Under the pieces are notes generated by a model. It had not been told where the DNA came from. It was given only the letters and a program-made list of their open reading frames with translations, and did no database searches. The translations under genes and the position numbers were made by a program. From Rhodocytophaga rosea (GTDB taxonomy: Bacteria > Bacteroidota > Bacteroidia > Cytophagales > 172606-1), in assembly GCF_010119975.1 (NCBI RefSeq), contig NZ_CP048222.1:8160501-8224500 (forward strand): a DNA stretch of 64,000 bases, in the 5' to 3' direction. Numbering within the stretch: position 1 is the first letter of the stretch; the number at the start of each line of letters is the position of its first letter. Below are positions 52,827 to 62,586 of this stretch, piece after piece.

Positions 52827-54314
52827 TTAGTTGGTCTGCCGGATATGTAAGGCAATATCTCCCACATCCACTGGCATACTCAGAGTAGCTGTTCCAGTGC
52901 TGTGTATAAGTGTATCTGTCTTAATACTAGTGCCATTCTCAGGATTGAGCCATTCCAGGCTATACTTTCCAGCCGCAAGTTCCAGGCCTATTGCTTCTGA
53001 TACAGTATTTTCAGCAAATAAGGCATACTCCTTTCCGGAATTGGCCAGCACAAACACACCTTTTTTATCTGCGTTTTTTACTAATTCCTGAGCCGGTTTC
53101 AGGTGAATAAAATCAAGACTTTCCATAAACTTTTTGAGTTCAGATAGTTGCTTGCGTAAGGCCGGACTGCCTCCTCCCGGCGCTTTCTGCTGGTCAGTGC
53201 CATCTGGTTTGGCTACAGTAAATGAATAATCCAGGTTATTGAATAATCCTCCGCCAGCCATCATAAACCGCCATGCCTGCTTCCGGTAGGTAGAATCTGC
53301 ACTTCCTGCAAATCCGGATTCATCAAAACCAATTACTTTATTTAAGTGATAATTATACTGGACAGCCTCTGGATGGGCATAATGGAAATTAAATATGGAA
53401 ACAGCCGGATTTGTTTCTGTAAGGGTGAAGGCAAAATTGGTATAGTTCTGGGCAATCAGGTGTTTGTGGGTATGGCTAGCTTCCTCTGTAGTAATTACTT
53501 CAGCCATTCGTTTCTGCCAGGCCAAGGTAATTTCAGTTGGCACCTCGACACTTTTTTGCCACTCAAAAAGTATACTATCCCCCTGGCTTACAGCAGGGAG
53601 TTTTACGCTGTTATCTGCCCAGGGTTCATTCTGGATTTCATAGAAAACATTGTCATATTCTTTCAGCTCGCTCACGATCTTTTTCACCATTTTTTCCTGA
53701 AAGGGCAGAATATTTCTATTTTCCAGGGTTTGAACCTTGGAGAAGATAAGAGAATCAGTGCCATTGATGTTATTTTCAGGATGCAAAGGACTGCTTTTCC
53801 ATCCATCGCTCCAGCCATATAGTGAAGTAAACAACGTAACTTCTACCACAATCCCCCGTTTGCCGGCTTCCGCAACAAAATCTTTGAGGCGTTTAAAATA
53901 GGCTTCATCCCAGGTATTCAGATCGAATTTATTACCCCCATTATCATATCCTGGTGTATCACTCCGTTTCCAGGGACAGATAAAACGGCCTTCCGCCGGT
54001 GCCAAGGTATTCTTCGAAATGTCGAAAGCCCCAGGATCTTCCACATACGAACCGGTAAAAATCCGGGTATAATTGAGCGAATCAGCTTGCAGGGCGTTTA
54101 AGTAGGTAATATAATCGAAATCCAGGTTTAACACGGCGCCATAATGTTCTCCGGAAGTAATCAGTACTGTAGGCTTATCCCTGAACAAAAAATAATGTCC
54201 GTTATTGGGATGCAAACTGATGGGCTTTGGTTGCTGCTTTTGCTGCTGGCGTTCTTCGGTTGGTTTCCCCTGGCAGGCTGCCAGTAACAATATTAGTAAA
54301 GGTATGTATCTCAT
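52827..54314 (-). CDS. GH5/DUF4038-like glycosidase lipoprotein
   Basis: The lipobox LLLAAC puts Cys14 at the lipid site. The TIM-barrel blocks include ISLHPNNGHYFLFRDKPTVLITSGEHYG at the start, EYDNVFYEIQNEPWADN with the acid/base Glu230, and KVIGFDESGFAGSA with the likely nucleophile Glu332. The end is a beta domain (LEWLNPENGTSIKTDT). This fits cellulase-like (GH5 clan) or DUF4038-like enzymes; the exact family and glycan substrate are not certain. It is the first gene of the unit with asnB and GT4. A Gln-rich linker (QQQKQQPKP) spaces it from the membrane. Confidence 0.82.
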   Translation of the reverse strand: MRYIPLLILLLAACQGKPTEERQQQKQQPKPISLHPNNGHYFLFRDKPTVLITSGEHYGAVLNLDFDYITYLNALQADSLNYTRIFTGSYVEDPGAFDISKNTLAPAEGRFICPWKRSDTPGYDNGGNKFDLNTWDEAYFKRLKDFVAEAGKRGIVVEVTLFTSLYGWSDGWKSSPLHPENNINGTDSLIFSKVQTLENRNILPFQEKMVKKIVSELKEYDNVFYEIQNEPWADNSVKLPAVSQGDSILFEWQKSVEVPTEITLAWQKRMAEVITTEEASHTHKHLIAQNYTNFAFTLTETNPAVSIFNFHYAHPEAVQYNYHLNKVIGFDESGFAGSADSTYRKQAWRFMMAGGGLFNNLDYSFTVAKPDGTDQQKAPGGGSPALRKQLSELKKFMESLDFIHLKPAQELVKNADKKGVFVLANSGKEYALFAENTVSEAIGLELAAGKYSLEWLNPENGTSIKTDTLIHSTGTATLSMPVDVGDIALHIRQTN

Positions 54315-54394
54315 TGTAAAGGCTATAGGTCTGAAAAATCTTTGAACAATGTATTGACACTTTTAAGTAGTTAATTTTTCATCAAATTCCATCA

Positions 54395-54922
54395 CTATTT
54401 TTTTTCACGATAATTTCTGAGTGCAATTTCCATCGACCAGGCATATGTTTCTACTGTCAAAGGTTTAGCCCACATCAAATAGTCAAACTGGCCCAGGTAA
54501 ATCCACTCCCATGCAAAGAAGTTAGCATTCATAACCGATTTTATTTTTTTTCGTATGGCTATTGTTTCCTCTTCACTTACTCCATTTTTAGCTAAAGGAT
54601 TTAAAGTATCCGCTTTTTCTGCAAGGTCAAATTCTGTATCGAGAAAAGGTTGATTAATATGCTCCCAAATATCAAATCTCTCTACTATGTTAATATTATT
54701 CTTCAGGCCAAAATGTTCTAATTGTGCTTTGCCATCATAAGCTACAAAAATTACTTCTTTGTCATCTAAAACGAAAGAGGGTGGAAAGGTATTTAAATTG
54801 ATTTCTGTAATCTTTTCTTTACTTATCTTCTTGTCTGTATGTACCTGGCTCACTGTAAAATAATATCCTTGTGGAAAAAGGATGGTATCTTCCAATATTT
54901 CCACTTTCAGCTCTCTTTGCAT
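54395..54922 (-). CDS. Hypothetical protein of unknown function
   Basis: A 175-residue protein with an ATG start, no signal peptide and no membrane segment. It reads like a compact soluble fold: LKVEILEDTILFPQGYYFTV, LDDKEVIFVAYDGKAQLEHF, and a Trp/Tyr-rich end (NANFFAWEWIYLGQFDYLMWAKPL). I do not recognise the family. It lies between the GH5-like gene and an aldo-keto reductase, all on the minus strand, but with gaps of 80 and over 130 bp, so it is probably separate. Confidence 0.65.
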   Translation of the reverse strand: MQRELKVEILEDTILFPQGYYFTVSQVHTDKKISKEKITEINLNTFPPSFVLDDKEVIFVAYDGKAQLEHFGLKNNINIVERFDIWEHINQPFLDTEFDLAEKADTLNPLAKNGVSEEETIAIRKKIKSVMNANFFAWEWIYLGQFDYLMWAKPLTVETYAWSMEIALRNYREKK

Positions 54923-55059
54923 ATTGGATTTTTAACTTAACACTCCCTGTGATATAATCCCAATACAATACTATTAAAGTAATAAACTTAAAAAATAGGA
55001 GCCAGCCAAAAACAGACTGTACAACCGTCTGCATGAATTTCATTCACCCAACGGTAGAT

Positions 55060-55956
55060 TTACCTATGTTCCACATATTGATTTGCTGGAACAGAATCAC
55101 ACAATTTCTGCAATTGAGAGGAAGAAAGAACTGGTGATTCTGGAACCAATAAAGCGGATTCCAGTTGTGCTGGTGTTCGGATACCTACGACAGCTGATGC
55201 TACCGCCGGATGCTGCAATACATAACGTACAGCAACAGAAGCCCTTTTCGTTTTGCTTTTGGCTACTTTTGCTACCGCCTCCGCCACTGCCTGTACCTGT
55301 TCGGCTGAATAATTTAAATAGGCTTCGGCAGGTTTGTCAACTAACAAGCCTCTGGCTACACTTCCCCTCACCAGAACGCCAATATTGTGGTGATGCAGCA
55401 AATCCAGACATTCTTCTTCCGGCCGCCGGTCCAGTAAACTGTACTGCATCATTACACTCACGATGTTAGAACGTTTCACATATTCCCGGATCACATTCGG
55501 ACGGATGGAAGAAATGCCATAATAACGGATTTTTCCCTGCTGCTGCAAAATTTCAAAAGCTTCGATGGTTTCGTCAATAGGGTCGTTGAGGGTGCCGCCG
55601 TGTAACTGGTATAGATCAATATAGTCTGTTTGCAAGCGTTTCAGGCTTTCATCTGCCGCTTTGAGAATATAGGATTTGGTTGGGTTCCAGTCCCAGCCGC
55701 TTCCATCGGAGCGCCACTGGTTTCCCACTTTGGTTGCCAGTATTACCTTTTGCCGCCTGTCTTTAAAAGCGTTTCCTACTTTTTCTTCGTTGACTCCTTT
55801 TTCATAGAGATCGGCTGTATCAAAAAAATTAATCCCCTGATCCAGCGCCTGGTGTAAAAGCTGTATATCCTGGCTCTCGTCGCCACTCAGCGACATACAT
55901 CCAAAGCTGATTTCGCTTACTTGTAAACCCGAATTTCTTAACTGATGGTATTTCAT
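55060..55956 (-). CDS. Aldo/keto reductase
   Basis: TIM-barrel NADPH-dependent reductase of the YajO/Tas type. Motifs: LQVSEISFGCMSLSGDES at the start, GINFFDTADLYEKGVNEEKVG (catalytic Asp and Tyr), KVILATKVGNQWRSDGSG (catalytic Lys), DYIDLYQLHGG (His) and YGISSIRPNVIREYVK. The NADPH site near RGSVARGLLVDKP is recognisable. The start at 55956 (MKYHQLRNSG) is preferred because the 24 residues before it are hydrophobic and foreign to the family. Substrate unknown. It is divergent from the sorbosone-dehydrogenase-like gene, with a 92-bp gap for both promoters. Confidence 0.9.
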   Translation of the reverse strand: MKYHQLRNSGLQVSEISFGCMSLSGDESQDIQLLHQALDQGINFFDTADLYEKGVNEEKVGNAFKDRRQKVILATKVGNQWRSDGSGWDWNPTKSYILKAADESLKRLQTDYIDLYQLHGGTLNDPIDETIEAFEILQQQGKIRYYGISSIRPNVIREYVKRSNIVSVMMQYSLLDRRPEEECLDLLHHHNIGVLVRGSVARGLLVDKPAEAYLNYSAEQVQAVAEAVAKVAKSKTKRASVAVRYVLQHPAVASAVVGIRTPAQLESALLVPESPVLSSSQLQKLCDSVPANQYVEHR

Positions 55957-56048
55957 GAGATTGATAATAAATATGAGGTAAAAATATGACTTTATATAGA
56001 AAATGCCGTATAAGCAGGGTGTTACCAATAGAATAAATAATACCAGTT

Positions 56049-57410
56049 ATGCGAAAACTATCCTTATACTGTACAGCATTTTCTCTGGCAGCCTTATTAG
56101 CTGCCTGCAATCCAGGCGAAACAAGCAATCAGAACCAGACTGCTAATGATTCATCAACAGCTGACACCACCTCTATTGCCAATGCCACTCAATCGGTTTC
56201 TTTACCCGAACCTTCAAAATCTGAGAAGAGGTTCAGCAACGTAATTGGCTGGACTGACGGCAAAACCCCTATCGCTCCGAATGGATTTATGGTAGAAAAA
56301 TTTGCTGCCAATCTGCGGAATCCCCGGTGGATCTACCAGGCTCCCAATGGAGATATATTTGTGTCGGAAGCCAATACAGAACCAGATGTGAAGGAAAAAA
56401 TCAAAAATGAGCTTTCCGGAAAAGATGATTCTCAGAACCTGGGAAAAAGTGCCAACCGGATTACTATTTTCAGGGACACTAACCAGGATGGAAAGCCTGA
56501 CAAACAAGAAACCTTCCTAAGCGGTCTTAATAAGCCTTTCGGAATGCTGATTCTCAATAACTATTTCTATGTAGCTAATACTGATGGCTTATGGCGCTAT
56601 CCGTATAAGGAGGGGCAAACGTCTATTTTAACCAAAGGAGAGAAAATTCTTGAACTGCCGGCTGGTGGCTATAATAACCACTGGACAAGGAACATTATCG
56701 CCAGTGCGGATGGCTCTAAACTATATATTTCGGTGGGTTCTGCCAGTAACGTAGCCGAACATGGTTTAAAAGAAGAAGAACGCAGAGCTGCTATTCTGGA
56801 AATCAATCCGGATGGTTCAGGCGAACGCATCTATGCCAGTGGTTTACGTAACCCGGTAGGTATGGACTGGGCTCCCGGTACAAATACCTTATGGACAGCA
56901 GTAAATGAACGGGATGAACTGGGCGACGAGCTGGTACCAGATTATATCACCAGTGTGAAATCAAGCGGTTTTTATGGGTGGCCATACGCTTATTTAGGCC
57001 AGAATGAAGACCCCCGCCGCAAAGGTGAACGGCCTGATCTGGTAAAACAAACCCTTGTTCCTGATGTTCCTCTTGCTGCGCACAGTGCATCCTTAGGACT
57101 GGCTTTTTATGACCAGAAAAAGTTTCCGGAAAAATACCGCAATGGTGCTTTTATCGCGCAGCATGGTTCCTGGAATCGTTCTGAGTTTTCGGGATATAAA
57201 GTTGTTTTCGTGGCTTTTCAGAATGGCAAACCTTCCGGCAAACCCGAAGATTTCCTGACTGGCTTTATTGCCAATGACAAAGATGTATATGGCCGTCCGG
57301 TAGGAATTACTGTATTGCAGGATGGGTCGTTGCTGGTGGCTGATGATGCGAGTAATACCCTCTGGCGGGTAAGTGCCAGCAGTAGCCAGCAGACAGAAGC
57401 TGATGATTAA
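56049..57410 (+). CDS. PQQ-type sorbosone dehydrogenase-like lipoprotein
   Basis: Lipobox SLAALLAAC puts the lipid Cys near residue 20. A Ser/Thr/Asn-rich linker follows. The body is a six-bladed propeller of the soluble aldose or sorbosone dehydrogenase type: PRWIYQAPNGDIFVSEAN, LNKPFGMLILNNYFYVANTDG, IYASGLRNPVGMDWAPGTN and FIAQHGSWNRSEFSGYKVVF, in which the QHGSWNR block is characteristic. It should oxidise a sugar in the periplasm with PQQ as cofactor. The PQQ supply is not visible here. A terminator lies 138 bp downstream. Confidence 0.9.
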   Translation: MRKLSLYCTAFSLAALLAACNPGETSNQNQTANDSSTADTTSIANATQSVSLPEPSKSEKRFSNVIGWTDGKTPIAPNGFMVEKFAANLRNPRWIYQAPNGDIFVSEANTEPDVKEKIKNELSGKDDSQNLGKSANRITIFRDTNQDGKPDKQETFLSGLNKPFGMLILNNYFYVANTDGLWRYPYKEGQTSILTKGEKILELPAGGYNNHWTRNIIASADGSKLYISVGSASNVAEHGLKEEERRAAILEINPDGSGERIYASGLRNPVGMDWAPGTNTLWTAVNERDELGDELVPDYITSVKSSGFYGWPYAYLGQNEDPRRKGERPDLVKQTLVPDVPLAAHSASLGLAFYDQKKFPEKYRNGAFIAQHGSWNRSEFSGYKVVFVAFQNGKPSGKPEDFLTGFIANDKDVYGRPVGITVLQDGSLLVADDASNTLWRVSASSSQQTEADD

Positions 57411-57547
57411 CAGGCTGGAATTTGAAAACCATTTTTCAAAAAATGTAGCAGTAGCCAAAAGTATCAATGGCTTAAAATCCCATCAAGTGTAAGTTTAATC
57501 AGAAATCCAGATAAATACACTAAATGAAACGGTCTTTATAAATTTCT

Positions 57548-57573
57548 TAACCACGTTTTAAAAAGCGTGGTTA
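57548..57573 (+). terminator. Terminator after the sorbosone dehydrogenase-like gene
   Basis: An eight-bp stem (taaccacg with cgtggtta) and a ten-base loop are followed by a T-rich TTTTATAAT stretch. Confidence 0.7.
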
Positions 57574-57607
57574 TTTTATAATATTGACCCGGTAAACCTC
57601 TCTATAT

Positions 57608-58480
57608 ATGGCCATACTTGAAAATGAATTCCTGAAAATAAATATCCGAAACAAAGGAGCAGAACTCACTTCCCTGATAGACAAAACCTCTGGCACTGAA
57701 CACCTCTGGCAAGGCGACCCATCCATATGGAACTGGCATGCGCCAAACCTGTTCCCGGTGGTTGGCGGTTGCCTGAATAATCAATTACAGATCGGGGATA
57801 AAACCTATCCGATGGAAAGACATGGGTTTGCCAGGCAATCTGAGTTTCATGTGAATAAGTCTACCAATGAACAGGCCATCTTCTCACTTCCTTCGAGTCC
57901 TAAAACAAAACAGGTGTATCCCTACGATTTCGATTTTCAGATTGAATATACACTCAAAGAGAAAGAGTTGAGCATTACCTACCGGGTGATCAATACAAGC
58001 CGGGAGCGCATGTATTTTTCGGTGGGTGCCCATCCGGCATTTAATGTGCCTTTTACCTCATCCGAACAGTATACGGACTATTTTCTTGAGTTTGAACACG
58101 AAGAAAAACTGGAAAGACATTTACTTTCCGGCTCTGGTCTTTTCAACGGGAAAACTGAGCCGATTGCGCTGGAGGGCAATAAACTTCTGCTTACCAAAGA
58201 CCTGTTCAAGCAGGATGCGCTCGTATTTAAAAATTTATCATCCAGCGTGATAACACTCCGGAGCAGAAACCATAACCAGTTTGTACGGGTAGCATACTCC
58301 CAGTTTCCATATATGGGCATCTGGGCAAAACCAGGGGCAGATTTTTTGTGCATCGAGCCCTGGCTAGGCTGCGCCGATTCGGAAGGTGAGCCCGTAGATA
58401 TTTCCAGGAAAGAAGCCATTCAACAGGTAGAAGCTGGAAATGTATTTGAAAAAGTATTTACAATCACCATTGGTCAGTAA
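57608..58480 (+). CDS. Aldose 1-epimerase-like protein (LacX type)
   Basis: The galactose-mutarotase-like beta sandwich is seen in LKINIRNKGAELTSLIDKTSGTEHLWQGDP, PNLFPVVGGCLNNQLQIG and the RHGFARQSEF block with the catalytic His. YFSVGAHPAFNVPF supplies the second His, and FLCIEPWLGCADSEGE the catalytic Glu. It interconverts alpha and beta anomers of free sugars in the cytoplasm. At 290 residues it is the short LacX type. Its stop codon falls within a copy of a dispersed repeat core (58469-58485). Confidence 0.9.
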   Translation: MAILENEFLKINIRNKGAELTSLIDKTSGTEHLWQGDPSIWNWHAPNLFPVVGGCLNNQLQIGDKTYPMERHGFARQSEFHVNKSTNEQAIFSLPSSPKTKQVYPYDFDFQIEYTLKEKELSITYRVINTSRERMYFSVGAHPAFNVPFTSSEQYTDYFLEFEHEEKLERHLLSGSGLFNGKTEPIALEGNKLLLTKDLFKQDALVFKNLSSSVITLRSRNHNQFVRVAYSQFPYMGIWAKPGADFLCIEPWLGCADSEGEPVDISRKEAIQQVEAGNVFEKVFTITIGQ

Positions 58481-58604
58481 TCATTTGTCAGTATCTTGTA
58501 TTTGTTAGTCATACCCTTTACAGGATACACTGTTCCTGCGTTGCGATAGAATTCCTGTTATGAATATACTGAACTCAAACCAGATTTAAATCAGTTTAAG
58601 GAAA

Positions 58605-59024
58605 ATGGAAAGAATCAGGCAACTGCTTATTATTGACGATGATCTGGCCAGTCGGCGACTGATGGTGGAAGCAGCAAAAGAGCTTTTCGTCCATACAAAA
58701 ATTATTACCTATCCCAATGCCTTAGATGCCTTGTCATACATTACAACCTATTGTATTCCTACACTCGACAACCCTCATGTATTCTGTCCGGAACTGATCC
58801 TGCTGGATGTGAACCTGCCTGTTATTGATGGCTATGAATTTTTATCGGAACTACATTCAATAGAAGGCTTGCAGCATAACAATACATCAATATTACTGGT
58901 GAGCAGCCTGCCGTACGAGAAGGAAAAACGCAAAGTTGCCTTGTTTCCGGTGTTGGGCTATTTAGAAAAACCGGTCACACTTGAGAATTTACGTTTTGCC
59001 CTAAAAAACATTTTGCCGGAATAA
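58605..59024 (+). CDS. Stand-alone response-regulator receiver protein
   Basis: Only a receiver domain: acidic pair Asp11-Asp12 in LLIIDDDLASRRLM, phospho-acceptor Asp68 in ELILLDVNLPVIDGYEF, Ser100 in SILLVSS and Lys122 in LEKPVTL. All catalytic residues are intact. There is no output domain, so it may pass phosphate on or bind a partner. No histidine kinase gene is nearby. A 23-residue insertion-like region (CIPTLDNPHVFC) before strand beta3 is a minor oddity. Confidence 0.92.
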   Translation: MERIRQLLIIDDDLASRRLMVEAAKELFVHTKIITYPNALDALSYITTYCIPTLDNPHVFCPELILLDVNLPVIDGYEFLSELHSIEGLQHNNTSILLVSSLPYEKEKRKVALFPVLGYLEKPVTLENLRFALKNILPE

Positions 59025-59120
59025 CAGAAGATCGTTATTAGTTATTCATTATGGGAACTGTATATGTGTACTTTCACAAAATGTGGATGAACAAAATTTT
59101 GCTAACAACCAATTGAATCC

Positions 59121-62100
59121 TTAAGCGACCGTTTCCAGTTGTTTTCTTTCGTATTTTTCTGCCTGATCCAGCTCCGGATAATGTTTGCGGGCTTTTGACC
59201 ACATGGAATAAATAGCAGGAATCACGAATAAGGTGAGAATGAGCGAGAAAATAGTCCCTCCCACAATCACTACGCCCATTCCGATCCGGCTCTGAGCGGC
59301 CGCTCCCAATGCCATCGCAATAGGCAAGGCCCCCAGGGCAATGGCTAAACTGGTCATGAGAATGGGGCGCAACCGGGCTTCTGCGGCTTCCAGTACAGCT
59401 TCCATTTTGGGTTTACCTTGTTCCCTCAGTTGATTGGCAAATTCTACGATCAGAATGCCGTTTTTCGTTACCAGCCCGATAAGCATAATCGTACCGATCT
59501 GGCTGAAAATATTCCAGGTCTGACCGAATAACCACAGAGAAAACATAGCTCCTGCCACGGCCATCGGAACCGTGAGAATGATAATAAAGGGATCAATAAA
59601 GCTTTCAAACTGGGCAGCCAGAATCAGATAGATCAGTAATAAGGCCAGACCGAAAGCAAACAAGGTATTAGAACCACTTTCCTTAAAATCGCGTGATTCA
59701 CCGGCCAGATCGGTTGAAAAGCTGTCATCCAATACTTTTTCTGCAATGCGGTCCATTGCCTCGATGCCATCCCCTATACTCATTCCGGGAGCCAGACCAG
59801 CCGAAACCGTAGCTGATAAAAAACGGTTATTGTGGTAGAGCTGTGGCGGACTGCTCAATTCACTGGTCGTTACCAGGTTGTCGAGTTGAATTAACTGGCC
59901 GGAACTGCTTCTGACGAAAATTGAAGTCAGGTCTAAAGGATCATCCCTATCGCTTTTATCGAACTGGCCAATGACCTGATACTGCCTGCCATTCATCATA
60001 AAATAGGCAAACCGCTGTCCGCTCAGGGCCAGTTGCAGCGACTGGGCCACATCAATTACCGATACACCCAGACTCTGTGCTTTATCGCGGTCTATGGAAA
60101 CATTAATTTCAGGCTTATTAAATTTCAGATTTACATCCGTATTAGAAAACGTAGGATCGTTGCTGGCTTCATCCATAAACTCAGGTATTTTTTCCTGCAG
60201 TTTCTGAAAATTAGGTGCCTGAATGATGTATTGAATAGGTAATCCTCCTCTCCTGTTCACGGCAATAGTTGGCTGCTCAGTTACCAGTGTACGGGCTTCT
60301 GAGTATTTTCTGGTGAGCTGGGTTAATTTATTGGCAATTTCTTTCTGGGTGCGTTCCCGTTCATCCGGAGGCACCAGGGTCATGGTCATTCTGCCGGTAT
60401 TTACAGAACCAGATCCGCCAAAACCAGGGGCTGTAATCACCAGATTTACCTTCTTTTCAGGAATTGAATCATTCACCAGCCTGGTCAGTTCCTGCATAAA
60501 ACGGTCTGTATACTCATAAGAAGCTCCTTCTGGTGCGGTTACTTGTACCCGCAGGTAACTTCTGTCATCATAGGGAGCCGTTTCTTTCTGAAGAATGGTA
60601 TAAAACAGTCCGATCATTCCAATACAAAGAGCGATAATCGGGAAACTGAGCCACCTGCGTTTCATAAAGCCGGTTAGGGCGCTTGCATAGCCTGAATTCA
60701 GCTTTTCAAAATAAGGCTCGGTCAGGTTGTAAAACTTAGACTTTTTCTGGTGCCCACCTTTCATCAGGTAGGCGTTCAGCATAGGTGTAAGTGTTAATGA
60801 TACGAAAGCAGAAATAAGCACTGCAGACCCGATCACTACCCCAAATTCCCGGAATAACTGCCCAACAAAGCCTTCGAGAAAAATCACCGGCAGGAAAACG
60901 GCTGCCAGGGTGATAGAAATGGAAATAACAGCTAAAAAAATCTCATTGGACCCTTTAATGGCGGCCTCAATAGGAGACATCCCTTCTTCTACTTTCTTAA
61001 AGATATTTTCTGTTACTACAATCCCATCATCTACAACCAGGCCGGTTGCCAGTACAATAGCCAGTAAAGTGAGCACATTCACCGAAAAGCCAAACAAGTA
61101 CATGATAAAGAAAGTGGCGATCAGGGAAACCGGAATATCTATTAAAGGACGGAAGGCTATCCCCCAGTCGCGGAAGAACAGGAAGATGATCAGAATCACA
61201 AGAATCAGGGCAATTAAAATGGTTTCTGCTACTTCGGTTACAGATTTTCTGATGAACTGCGTATTATCTACAGAAACCGCCAGTTTCAAATCGTCCGGTA
61301 CTTCCTTTTGTAATTGCTCCAGGCGCTGATAAAATGTATTGGAAACATCCAGGTAATTGGTGCCGGGCTGAGGCACAATGGCAAGCCCGACCAGAGGTTT
61401 GCCGGATTCGCTCATTTTCGTTTCCAGGTTCTCTGGCCCCAGAACTGCATTTCCCACATCACTAAATCGTACCGTCCGGTCGCCATCTGTTTTGATAATC
61501 AGGTTATTGAATTGTTCCTGCGTAGATAGGTTACCCAGGGTACGTACACTTAATTCCGTATTTTTACCAGTTATTTTACCAGATGGCAGTTCCACATTTT
61601 CCCTGTTTAATGCACTCCGGACATCTGCCACAGTAAGGCCATACGAGGCCAGTTTCATAGGATCAATCCACATCCGCATGGCATACCGCTTCTGGCCATA
61701 GATAAACACGCTACTAACCCCAGGAATGGTTTGAATGCGCTGGGCAATCACATTTTCGGCATAATCACTTAATTCCAGTGCATTGCGGGTATTACTGCTT
61801 ACTGTGAGAATGATGATAGGTTCTGAATCGGCATCTTGTTTGGAAACAACCGGCGGCGCATCCAGATCCTGAGGCAGGCTCCTGGCGGCCTGGGAAACCT
61901 TATCCCGTACATCATTGGCCGCTTCCTCCAGGTTTTTATCCAGGTTAAATTCAATGGTAATATTGCTGGAACCCTGGTTACTGGCAGAGGTGATATTGCG
62001 GATACCATCAATCGAGTTAATGGCTTTTTCGAGCGGCTCCGTGATCTGGGATTCGATAATATCGGAGTTAGCGCCGGAATAACTGGTTCGCACCGAAATA

Positions 62101-62231
62101 GTTGCCGGATCTATGGAAGGAAATTCCCGGATTCCCAGGAAGGTATATCCAATAATACCAAACAGAATCAGCAGTAAGTTGATCACTATGGTAAATACCG
62201 GGCGTTTGATACTGGTGGTTGGTAAGCTCAT
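59121..62231 (-). CDS. RND-family efflux permease (AcrB/MexF-like)
   Basis: A 1036-residue inner-membrane proton-driven pump. The start FTIVINLLLILFGIIGYTFLGIREFPSIDP and the porter loop YSGANSDIIESQITEPLEKAINSIDGI are typical of hydrophobe/amphiphile exporters. Transmembrane helix 4 carries the proton relay Asp pair in ATGLVVDDGIVVTENIFKK, and the second repeat has TIMLIGLVTKNGILIVEFAN with the Lys. It should work with the periplasmic adaptor gene upstream (62974-64000) and an outer-membrane channel outside this window. An unrelated lipoprotein gene and a repeat lie between the two. Confidence 0.95.
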   Translation of the reverse strand: MSLPTTSIKRPVFTIVINLLLILFGIIGYTFLGIREFPSIDPATISVRTSYSGANSDIIESQITEPLEKAINSIDGIRNITSASNQGSSNITIEFNLDKNLEEAANDVRDKVSQAARSLPQDLDAPPVVSKQDADSEPIIILTVSSNTRNALELSDYAENVIAQRIQTIPGVSSVFIYGQKRYAMRMWIDPMKLASYGLTVADVRSALNRENVELPSGKITGKNTELSVRTLGNLSTQEQFNNLIIKTDGDRTVRFSDVGNAVLGPENLETKMSESGKPLVGLAIVPQPGTNYLDVSNTFYQRLEQLQKEVPDDLKLAVSVDNTQFIRKSVTEVAETILIALILVILIIFLFFRDWGIAFRPLIDIPVSLIATFFIMYLFGFSVNVLTLLAIVLATGLVVDDGIVVTENIFKKVEEGMSPIEAAIKGSNEIFLAVISISITLAAVFLPVIFLEGFVGQLFREFGVVIGSAVLISAFVSLTLTPMLNAYLMKGGHQKKSKFYNLTEPYFEKLNSGYASALTGFMKRRWLSFPIIALCIGMIGLFYTILQKETAPYDDRSYLRVQVTAPEGASYEYTDRFMQELTRLVNDSIPEKKVNLVITAPGFGGSGSVNTGRMTMTLVPPDERERTQKEIANKLTQLTRKYSEARTLVTEQPTIAVNRRGGLPIQYIIQAPNFQKLQEKIPEFMDEASNDPTFSNTDVNLKFNKPEINVSIDRDKAQSLGVSVIDVAQSLQLALSGQRFAYFMMNGRQYQVIGQFDKSDRDDPLDLTSIFVRSSSGQLIQLDNLVTTSELSSPPQLYHNNRFLSATVSAGLAPGMSIGDGIEAMDRIAEKVLDDSFSTDLAGESRDFKESGSNTLFAFGLALLLIYLILAAQFESFIDPFIIILTVPMAVAGAMFSLWLFGQTWNIFSQIGTIMLIGLVTKNGILIVEFANQLREQGKPKMEAVLEAAEARLRPILMTSLAIALGALPIAMALGAAAQSRIGMGVVIVGGTIFSLILTLFVIPAIYSMWSKARKHYPELDQAEKYERKQLETVA

Positions 62232-62586
62232 TTTAGGTATTATTTATCACTATTAAATTGATTTCAGAGATTGATATCACTTAACGTACAAGTTCTTCAG
62301 TTAATATTTCCTGTTGTGAATACTTACGCCGTCTTACTTTTCTTTTGCATGCCCAAAAGAGGGCAAAGCGAGAGCTTTGAGCCAGCTTGTGTGTCAGTAA
62401 CAAAAGAAAAAGGCAAAATGAAAAACGCTTCCTCCCACATCCAACGCTCACCCCACTTTTCATTTATCCTCTCGCTCATGGAATTTTTGTTATTTTTTTG
62501 ATTTTCTGTTTTCAATACCTCTTTCAAAACATACTTTTACGCTCATTGCTGTAACAGATCAAGCTGGCATTGGCAACAAAAGCTTT
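62232..62586. other. Intergenic region between the RND pump and the inserted lipoprotein gene
   Basis: A 355-bp spacer, mostly AT-rich, holding the dispersed hairpin element at 62328-62405. Short open frames here (62271-62501 plus, 62281-62527 minus) reflect the repeat, not genes. Confidence 0.6.
62328..62405 (-). repeat. Dispersed hairpin element, copy B (single hairpin)
   Basis: On the minus strand this 78-bp segment matches copy A (7773-7896): it starts TTTTGTTACTGACACACAA and ends AAAGTAAGACGGC. It has one hairpin, the caaagc-TCTC-gctttg type, at 62364-62379, and lacks the second hairpin with its 46-bp surroundings found in copy A. It lies in an untranslated spacer. Confidence 0.8.

Noticed and set aside
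53346-53822. 158-codon frame antisense to the GH5-like gene
   Set aside because: No motif; the sense strand holds catalytic blocks EIQNEPW and IGFDESGF.
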